This document shows, piece by piece, positions 58,108 to 64,000 of a DNA stretch of 64,000 bases. The position numbers and the translations under genes were made by a program. The DNA is from Candidatus Neomicrothrix sp. UBA2131. Its GTDB lineage: Bacteria; Actinomycetota; Acidimicrobiia; Acidimicrobiales; MedAcidi-G1. Each line of letters opens with the position of its first letter. The stretch's first letter is position 1. The notes beneath the pieces are model-generated. The model saw nothing but the letters and a program-made list of their open reading frames with translations, did not search any database and was not told the origin of the DNA. Location of the stretch: contig DCXR01000080.1 of NCBI GenBank assembly GCA_002329075.1, positions 16,363 to 80,362 of the forward strand, in the 5' to 3' direction.

Positions 58108-59487
58108 TCAGCCGGCCACGCAGGCATCGACGTGCGCCTGGATCGCCGCCAGGTCGTTGGGAAGACGGCTGAAGCGCTCCGGCCGGTCGAACAGGTCGCC
58201 CAGGCGTTCGGGAAGGTCGGGCCGCACCCCCGTGGCCGACTCGACGGCGTCGGGGAACTTGGCCGGGTGGGCGGTCGCCAGGGCCACCATCGGTACCGAG
58301 TGGTCGCGGCGGCAGTGCCGGGCGGCCGACACGCCGACTGCGGAGTGCGGGTCGAGGACCACGCCTGACCGGTCCGCCTCTTCGGCGATGCAGCGCAGCA
58401 CCTCATCGTCGTGGAAGCGGGCGGCCGACCAGGCATCGCCGAGCGTTGCATGGAGAGCCGGGTCGAGGACGATGGTGCCCGTGCCACGGAAGTCGTCGAG
58501 CAGGGCGGCCACGGCGGCGCCGTCGCGGTCGAGCAACTCGAACAGCAGTCGTTCGAGGTTCGACGACACCTGGATGTCCATGCTGGGCGAGAGCGTCGGG
58601 ACGACCTCGTCGAGGGTCATCGTGCCGGCGGTGAAGAAGCGGGTAAGGATGTCGTTGCTGTTCGACCCGATCACCAGCTGTTCGATTTCGAGGCCCATGT
58701 GACGGGCGGCGTGCCCGGCTAAGGCGTTGCCGAAATTGCCTGTGGGCACCGAGAAGGAGACCGGAACGTGGCGGCCACCCAGCCGCTCGGCGGCGACGAC
58801 GTAGTAGACCACCTGCGCCATGACCCGGGCCCAGTTGATGGAGTTGACGGCCGAGAGGCGCATCCGCTGCCGGAACGGTGCGTCGGCGAACATGGCCTTC
58901 ACGAGGTCCTGGCAGTCGTCGAAGGTGCCCTCGACGGCCACGTTGTGGACGTTGGCCGCCGGCACCGTGGTCATCTGCCGGCGCTGCACATCCGAAACCC
59001 GGTCGGCCGGGTGCAGGATGACGATGTCCATGGACTCACGGTCGCGACAGGCGTCGATGGCGGCCGAGCCCGTGTCACCCGACGTGGCGCCGACGATGGT
59101 GACACGCTCCCCCCGCCGGGACAGCTCGTGGTCGAAGAGGCGGCCGACCAACTGGAGCGCAATGTCCTTGAAGGCGAGCGTGGGGCCGTGGAAGAGCTCG
59201 AGCAGGTACAGGCCGTCGCCCAGGTCGACAAGCGGCGTCACCTCGTCGGACTCGAACGTGGCGTAGGCCTCCCGGACCATGTCGGCGAACGCACCCGGTG
59301 CGATGGCACCTCCGACAAACGGCGACATCACCTCCAGGGCGGTGACCAGGTAGTCGCCGCTGCCACCGGCCGCAAGCGACGGCCACGACTCGGGGACGTA
59401 GAGCCCGCCGTCGTCAGCCAATCCGGCGAGCAGGACTTCGCCGAAGCCGAGGATGGGGGCGGCCCCGCGGGTGCTGACGTAGCGCAT
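58108..59487 (-). CDS. thrC: Threonine synthase (long form)
   Basis: PLP enzyme converting O-phosphohomoserine to threonine, 459 aa from ATG 59487 (MRYVSTRGAAPILGF). The PLP Lys is in GPTLAFKDIALQLVGR, followed by VGATSGDTGSAAI, the phosphate-binding loop SGDTGSA, and VSFSVPTGNFGNALAG. It is the long, Corynebacterium/proteobacteria-like form, about 100 residues longer than the ThrC of most actinobacteria. Downstream, the phosphoglycerate-mutase-like gene, not thrB, could supply its substrate. It follows hom by 13 bp on the minus strand. Confidence 0.95.
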   Translation of the reverse strand: MRYVSTRGAAPILGFGEVLLAGLADDGGLYVPESWPSLAAGGSGDYLVTALEVMSPFVGGAIAPGAFADMVREAYATFESDEVTPLVDLGDGLYLLELFHGPTLAFKDIALQLVGRLFDHELSRRGERVTIVGATSGDTGSAAIDACRDRESMDIVILHPADRVSDVQRRQMTTVPAANVHNVAVEGTFDDCQDLVKAMFADAPFRQRMRLSAVNSINWARVMAQVVYYVVAAERLGGRHVPVSFSVPTGNFGNALAGHAARHMGLEIEQLVIGSNSNDILTRFFTAGTMTLDEVVPTLSPSMDIQVSSNLERLLFELLDRDGAAVAALLDDFRGTGTIVLDPALHATLGDAWSAARFHDDEVLRCIAEEADRSGVVLDPHSAVGVSAARHCRRDHSVPMVALATAHPAKFPDAVESATGVRPDLPERLGDLFDRPERFSRLPNDLAAIQAHVDACVAG

Positions 59488-59500
59488 GGCGGAGCAGATA

Positions 59501-60796
59501 TCAGTCGCCGAGGGCGCGCAGCACGCTGCCGACGTTGCGTACGGCGTCGACACCGCGAAGGTCGTCCTGCGTCGCCTGCATGTCGCTCTCGCGGGCCCGG
59601 TGCGTGATGAAGGTGATGCGTGCCTCGCCACCCTGACCGACCTGTTCCATCGAACGGATCGACACGTCGTGGTCGCCGAACACGGCCGCAACCCTCGCCA
59701 GGACACCGGGTTCGTCATCGACGTCGAGCGCCAGGTAGTAGGCGGTCTCGAGGTCGGCGATCGGTGAGATCCGGGCCCGTTCAAGCGAGCCGATGGGCGC
59801 TCCGTGGCCTCGGGCGCTGTTGCCTGCGGCATCGATGAGGTCGCCGAACACGGCCGAGGCGGTCGGGCGGCCGCCGGCACCGCGGCCATAGAGCATGACC
59901 TCACCGACGGCATCGCCCTCCACGAAGACCGCGTTGAAGCTGTCGTTGACGGCGGCCAGCGGATGGTCGATCGGCACGAGCGTCGGGTGCACACGGACGC
60001 CGATCTCGTCATCACGGCACTCAGCGACGGCGAGCAACTTGATACAGAATCCGAGGTGGGCGGCGGCCTCGATGTCGTCTGCCGTGACCCCCGAGATGCC
60101 TTCGAGGTACACGTCGTCGGCGACCACCTCGGCCCCGAAGGCCAGGGTGGCGATGATGGCGATCTTGGCCCCGGCGTCATGGCCCTCGACGTCGGCGGTC
60201 GGGTCGGCCTCTGCGTAGCCCAGGCCCTGCGCGTCGGCGAGCGCTTCGTCATACGAGGCGCCCTCGTCCGACATCTTCGTGAGGATGAAGTTGGTGGTGC
60301 CGTTGACTATGCCCATCACCCGGGTGACCGGCTCGCCGGCGAACGACTCGCGCAGCGGACGCATGATGGGGATGGCCCCTGCCACCGCAGCCTCGAACAA
60401 CAGGTCCACGCCGGCGGACTCGGCAATCGAATAGAGCTCGGCGCCATGGACGGCCAACAGTTCCTTGTTGGCGGTGACCACCGGCTTGCCGTTCCTCAGG
60501 GCAGCGACGATCAGCGTGCGGGCGGGCTCTATGCCGCCCATGACCTCGACGACCACGTCGATGCCCGGGTCGTCGACTATGGCTGCTGCGTCGGTGGTGA
60601 ACGCCGCGGCCGGCACGGAAACGTGGCGGTCGATCGACAGGTCGCGCACGGCTACCGATGTGAGCTCGAAGGAAAGGCCGGTGCGTCGGGCGACGTCGTC
60701 ACGCTGCTCGTCGACCAGGACCACCAGGGCGGCCCCTACGTTGCCGCAGCCGAGGAGGCCCACGCGCACCGGTGAACTGGAGAAGGGGGCTTCCAT
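59501..60796 (-). CDS. hom: Homoserine dehydrogenase
   Basis: NAD(P)-dependent reductase making homoserine from aspartate semialdehyde; 431 aa from ATG 60796. N-terminal Rossmann motif VRVGLLGCGNVGAALV; catalytic block VTANKELLAVHG; GIVNGTTNFILTKM and EADPTADVEGHDAGAKIAI hold the active-site Lys and Asp. The C-terminal ACT domain (YYLALDVDDEPGVLARVAAVF) suggests threonine feedback regulation as in other actinobacteria. It is 13 bp upstream of thrC and 52 bp downstream of lysA. Confidence 0.96.
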   Translation of the reverse strand: MEAPFSSSPVRVGLLGCGNVGAALVVLVDEQRDDVARRTGLSFELTSVAVRDLSIDRHVSVPAAAFTTDAAAIVDDPGIDVVVEVMGGIEPARTLIVAALRNGKPVVTANKELLAVHGAELYSIAESAGVDLLFEAAVAGAIPIMRPLRESFAGEPVTRVMGIVNGTTNFILTKMSDEGASYDEALADAQGLGYAEADPTADVEGHDAGAKIAIIATLAFGAEVVADDVYLEGISGVTADDIEAAAHLGFCIKLLAVAECRDDEIGVRVHPTLVPIDHPLAAVNDSFNAVFVEGDAVGEVMLYGRGAGGRPTASAVFGDLIDAAGNSARGHGAPIGSLERARISPIADLETAYYLALDVDDEPGVLARVAAVFGDHDVSIRSMEQVGQGGEARITFITHRARESDMQATQDDLRGVDAVRNVGSVLRALGD

Positions 60797-60848
60797 GTCC
60801 TTCACGGTACCGGGAACGGGGTGCGCCACCCGTTCGATAATCGTTAGG

Positions 60849-62120
60849 TCAGGCCTCGCGGCGGACGAGATCCACGTAGGACTCACGCCGCACGACCTCG
60901 GTCGCCTCGCCGTCGACGACGAACACCACGGCCGGTCGCAGCACCTGGTTGTAGTTGGAGCCCATGGAGTGCCCGTAGGCACCGGTGACCGGCGTGGCGA
61001 GCACGTCGCCCACCGCCAGGCCATCGGGCATCCAGCCCTCCCGGACCAGCAGGTCGCCCGACTCGCAGTGCTTGCCCACCACCCGGACGGACCGCGGGCG
61101 TTCGGCCGCCCCGGCCCTCGGCAGGAACGTCTCGTAGCCGGACCCGTAGAGCACCGGGCGGGGGTTGTCGCTCATGCCGCCGTCGACGGCGACGTAGGTG
61201 CGGATGCCCTCGAGTTCCTTGATCGTGCCCACCCGGTACAGGGTGACTGCGGCGGCGGCGGCAATCGCCCGACCGGGCTCGGCGGACACCCTGGCCGTGA
61301 CCCCGGCGGCTTTGCAGGCGCCGCGCACGACCTCGCCCCACTGGGTGATGGTGGGGGCGGTCTCGCCCTCGACGTAGGCGACCCCGAGGCCTCCGCCGAC
61401 CGAGAGTTCTGCCAGGTCGTACATGACGGCGAGACGGGCGAGGACCTCGGCCGCACGTCCCAACGAGCCGACCTCGAAGACCTGGCTGCCGATGTGGGCG
61501 TGGATGCCGACCAGGTCGACCGAAGTCGAGGCAAGCGCACGCTCGACAGCCAAGGCCGCAAGTCCGGTCGAGACGGTGAAGCCGAACTTGGAGTCGTCCT
61601 GGCCGGTGGTGACGAACTCGTGGGTGTGCGCCTCGACGCCTGGCGTGACCCGGAGCAGCACCCTGGGAACGGCGCCGATGGCGGCATGCAACGCATCGAG
61701 TCGGTCGAGTTCGTCGAACGAGTCGACGACGATGCGGCCTACGCCCTCCTCGATCGCCATCTCGAGCTCCCGTTCGCTCTTGTTGTTGCCGTGCAGGACC
61801 AGGCGGTCACCCGGAACCCCGGCGTGGCGTGCCATGAACAACTCGCCGCCGGTGGCCACGTCGAGTTGCATGCCCTCCTCGACGACGAGGCGCGCCATCG
61901 CCCCGCAGAGGAACGCCTTGCCGGCATAGGCGACACCCTCGCCGAAGGCCGCCACGGCCTCCCGGCAGCGGGCCCGGAGGTGTGCCTCGTCGTAGACGAA
62001 CAACGGGGTGCCGAACTCGTCGGCGAGGTCGACGAGGTCGCAGCCGCCGATCGAGGTGCCCCCGTCGACGTCCACCTCGACTGTGTCCGGCAGCAGGTCG
62101 AGCGGAATCGGTCCGGCCAT
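60849..62120 (-). CDS. lysA: Diaminopimelate decarboxylase
   Basis: PLP enzyme that makes L-lysine from meso-diaminopimelate, 423 aa from ATG 62120. The PLP Lys is in VAYAGKAFLCGAMARLV, HIGSQVFE and SVGGGLGVAY are the glycine-rich PLP sites, AEPGRAIAA follows, and CESGDLLV supplies the Cys from the neighbouring subunit. The start overlaps the argS stop by one base (TGATG), so the pair is translationally coupled, as is common in actinobacteria. Confidence 0.96.
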   Translation of the reverse strand: MAGPIPLDLLPDTVEVDVDGGTSIGGCDLVDLADEFGTPLFVYDEAHLRARCREAVAAFGEGVAYAGKAFLCGAMARLVVEEGMQLDVATGGELFMARHAGVPGDRLVLHGNNKSERELEMAIEEGVGRIVVDSFDELDRLDALHAAIGAVPRVLLRVTPGVEAHTHEFVTTGQDDSKFGFTVSTGLAALAVERALASTSVDLVGIHAHIGSQVFEVGSLGRAAEVLARLAVMYDLAELSVGGGLGVAYVEGETAPTITQWGEVVRGACKAAGVTARVSAEPGRAIAAAAAVTLYRVGTIKELEGIRTYVAVDGGMSDNPRPVLYGSGYETFLPRAGAAERPRSVRVVGKHCESGDLLVREGWMPDGLAVGDVLATPVTGAYGHSMGSNYNQVLRPAVVFVVDGEATEVVRRESYVDLVRREA

Positions 62121-63745
62121 CAGGTGTCCGCCCCTTCTCGCCACATCTCCTCCGGAGCATCTACGCCCAGCAGGTCGAGGGCGACGGCGATGCCGATCCG
62201 GACCGCCTCGACCAGCCAGAGGCGGGCTGCGGTGAGGTTGGCGTCCACGTCGTCGCCGATGACGCGGCAGTCGTGGTAGAAGCCGTGGAAGTCGGCCGCC
62301 AGGTCCCTGACCCAGGTGGTCACCTGCTGGGGAGCACGCTCGTGAGCCGCCCGCAGGACCGTGTCGGGCAGTTCGTGGAGGGCACGCAGCAGCAACAACT
62401 CGCGGGGATGCCCGAGGACCGAGAGGTCGGTGTCGACCAGGGCCGGGCGCACGATGCCGGCCTCGGTCGCCCGCCCGGCAATCGAGTGGATACGCGCGTT
62501 GGCGTACTGGACGTAGAAGACGGGGTTCTCGTTGACCTGGCTGGCGACCAGGTCGAGGTCGAAGGTCTGGGCCGAGTCGACCGACTGCAGCAGGTAGGTG
62601 AAGCGGGCGGCGTCGGCGCCCACCTCGGCCACCACCTCGGCCAACTCGACGATGTCGCCGGTGCGTTTCGAGAGCCTGACCTCCTGGCCGTCCCGTTGGA
62701 GGTTGACCAGCTGGGTGATGGCGACCTCGAGCTCGGACCGGTCGTGGCCGAGGGCGTGAACGGCGGCGTGCATGCGGGCCACGTAGCCGTGGTGGTCGGC
62801 CCCCAGGATGTTGACGAGGCGGTCGGCCCTGGTGAACTTGTCACGGTGGTAGGCGACGTCCGGCAGCAGGTACGTGAACTCGCCGTCGGACTTGACGAGC
62901 ACCCGGTCCTTGTCGTCACCGTGGTCGCTGCTACGCAGCCAGACGGCACCGTCCTCGTCGTAGACGGCGTCGGCGGCCCGCAGGTCGGCCAAGGTGGCGT
63001 CGACGGCACCCGAACCGATCATCGACCGTTCGCTGAACCAGGTGTCGAAGTGGATGTGGAGTGACTCGAGCACCTCGCGCTGGTCAGCCAGCGCCCGGGC
63101 GTAGCCCCACTCGAGCGGATCGGCATCGTCGGGCATCTCAGCGGCCCAGTCCATGATGTACCGGCCGTTGTAGCCCCCCTCGGGGACCTCGTCGCCGGCT
63201 GCCCGGGCAGCCAACGAGTCGGCGAACAGTTGCATCTGGGTACCCCGGTCGTTGATGTAGAACTCGCGTCGCACGGGGTGCCCGATGCGCTCGTAGAGCC
63301 GGGCCACCGAATCGCCGAAGCAGGCACCCCGGCCGTGGCCGGCGTGGAGGGGACCGGTCGGGTTGGCGCTCACGAACTCGACGATGATCCGCTCTCCCGC
63401 TCCGTCATCGTGGCGGGCGAAGCCGCCATCGCCGGCCGCTACCACGTCGCGCAGGACGTCGTGGAGCCAGGTGTCGGCCAGGCGGAAGTTGACGAACCCC
63501 GGACCCGCCACTTCGACCCCGATGACGTGCGCCGGTGGGTCGGCCTCGAGAACGGTGGCCAACTCGATTCCGAGTTCCCGGGGGTTGCGACCGGAGGCCT
63601 TGGCCGATGCCAGGGCGACGTTGGTCGACCAGTCGCCGTGGTCCGGGTTGGCCGGCCGTTCGAGTTGCACGGCACCGGGCGGCTCGACACCGAGGCCGAC
63701 AAGGGCGGCCCGCACGGCCTCGATCAGGATGTCGCGCACGTCCAT
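62120..63745 (-). CDS. argS: Arginyl-tRNA synthetase
   Basis: Class I aminoacyl-tRNA synthetase charging tRNA-Arg, 541 aa from ATG 63745 (MDVRDILIEAVRAAL). The HIGH-like motif is ANPTGPLHAGHGRGA, and the KMSKS position reads VRLSKRTGD, the variant common in ArgRS. The DALR anticodon domain is at the C-terminus, ending RIGIAVALDLLGVDAPEEMW. The N-terminal Add1 domain is intact. It heads the argS-lysA-hom-thrC-apgM-like run. Confidence 0.97.
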   Translation of the reverse strand: MDVRDILIEAVRAALVGLGVEPPGAVQLERPANPDHGDWSTNVALASAKASGRNPRELGIELATVLEADPPAHVIGVEVAGPGFVNFRLADTWLHDVLRDVVAAGDGGFARHDDGAGERIIVEFVSANPTGPLHAGHGRGACFGDSVARLYERIGHPVRREFYINDRGTQMQLFADSLAARAAGDEVPEGGYNGRYIMDWAAEMPDDADPLEWGYARALADQREVLESLHIHFDTWFSERSMIGSGAVDATLADLRAADAVYDEDGAVWLRSSDHGDDKDRVLVKSDGEFTYLLPDVAYHRDKFTRADRLVNILGADHHGYVARMHAAVHALGHDRSELEVAITQLVNLQRDGQEVRLSKRTGDIVELAEVVAEVGADAARFTYLLQSVDSAQTFDLDLVASQVNENPVFYVQYANARIHSIAGRATEAGIVRPALVDTDLSVLGHPRELLLLRALHELPDTVLRAAHERAPQQVTTWVRDLAADFHGFYHDCRVIGDDVDANLTAARLWLVEAVRIGIAVALDLLGVDAPEEMWREGADT

Positions 63746-63904
63746 GGGGGGTCCGGTGGGTCTGGGGATGCAGGGTTCGAAGGGACGCGCCCGGGTTCGG
63801 CCGCTGTGCCGATGCTAACGGGCAGGCGCCTGCCGACCCGGGTCCATATCCGGCGGCACGCCGATGGTTCCCACCCGCCGAGGGGCCAACAGCACCGTTG
63901 TGGC

Positions 63905-64000
63905 ATGCGAAGGTCGGCGCTGATGCTGGCTGCCCTGGCGGCAAGCGCCTGTTCGGGCGGCGGGTCGTCGATCGCTCCCACGACCACCGAACCACCCACC
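63905..64000 (+). CDS. Lipoprotein, 5' end only
   Basis: A reading frame starting at ATG 63905 (MRRSALMLAALAASACSGGG) and open through the window edge (32 codons). The basic start, hydrophobic core and lipobox LAASAC with Cys16 make a short lipoprotein signal, followed by a Ser/Thr/Pro-rich linker typical of actinobacterial surface lipoproteins. The mature domain is outside the window. It is divergent from argS, with about 160 bp between them that hold no other gene I can see. Confidence 0.65.
   Translation, partial: MRRSALMLAALAASACSGGGSSIAPTTTEPPT

Noticed and set aside
63746..63904. GGGTTCGAAGGG near 63772, recalling a tRNA T-loop
   Set aside because: No acceptor, D or anticodon stems can be drawn around it; no tRNA gene is supported.
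1..64000. CRISPR arrays, insertion sequences, prophage or integrase genes
   Set aside because: No spaced direct repeats of 25-40 bp, no transposase, integrase or phage structural genes were found on either strand.

Overview
The window is about 64 kb of high-GC, densely packed chromosome from an actinobacterium, most likely class Acidimicrobiia (inference). The clues are: a perfect actinobacterial-type LexA box in front of an imuA-imuB pair; mycothiol-linked DinB/maleylpyruvate-isomerase families; the coenzyme F420 gene cofC; a CadI/ArsI-type lyase; DUF3039; an LldD2-type flavoenzyme; and the actinobacterial order argS-lysA-hom-thrC ... rho-rpmE-prfA-prmC-sua5-rpiB. I see no rRNA, tRNA, CRISPR array, phage or intact insertion sequence. 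Translation is mostly by tightly overlapping genes (GTGA, ATGA, TGATG junctions).

Layout. 1-5.8 kb: a three-subunit molybdenum hydroxylase of xanthine-dehydrogenase type (Mo subunit cut by the window edge), a divergent HTH regulator, an amidase and a purine-type phosphoribosyltransferase. 5.8-8.2 kb: SOS mutagenesis genes imuA-imuB under a 28-bp palindromic LexA site. 8.2-12.4 kb: a cupredoxin-like lipoprotein with a polytopic membrane partner, a TrmH methyltransferase, a small NifU-N-like protein, a membrane protein and RNase HII. 12.5-14.2 kb: a gene made largely of nonapeptide repeats, convergent with a 467-residue protein of unknown function. 14.2-16.6 kb: gpsA, cofC and a PIG-L deacetylase. 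16.6-25.2 kb: assorted catabolic and redox genes (hydrolase, HD protein, zinc alcohol dehydrogenase, cytochrome P450, SDR, Nudix, SulP transporter). 25.2-28.6 kb: a sulfatase operon with an isochorismatase-fold protein that lacks the usual nucleophile and an undersized MFS-like protein. 28.7-30.3 kb: PAC2 protein and a mycothiol-type isomerase.

30.3-30.7 kb is a gene-free convergent gap holding a strongly structured sequence on the minus strand that resembles, from memory, the HEARO / IscB omega-RNA family, with no iscB nearby. 30.7-39.2 kb is an acyl-CoA (steroid or branched side-chain-like) degradation module: an SCP2-type thiolase, an HMG-CoA-synthase-like protein fused to an OB-fold, two CaiB-family proteins, two acyl-CoA dehydrogenases and two MaoC-type hydratase halves. 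Two near-identical inverted repeats suggest one regulator controls both of its promoters. 39.2-47.1 kb: msrA, a DsbA-like protein, an acyl-CoA synthetase, a luciferase-like oxidoreductase with its own TetR gene and an AT-rich operator, a histidine phosphatase and a second sulfatase.

47.1-63.7 kb is conserved housekeeping DNA: lldD-like, DUF3039, rpiB, sua5, prmC, prfA, an unknown gene, a cysteine-free rpmE and rho, then thrC-hom-lysA-argS. Where thrB normally stands there is instead a phosphoglycerate-mutase-like gene of the proposed homoserine kinase family, followed by a small arsenic/cadmium cassette (arsI, arsR, MFS exporter) that separates it from rho. The start of one more lipoprotein gene runs off the right edge.
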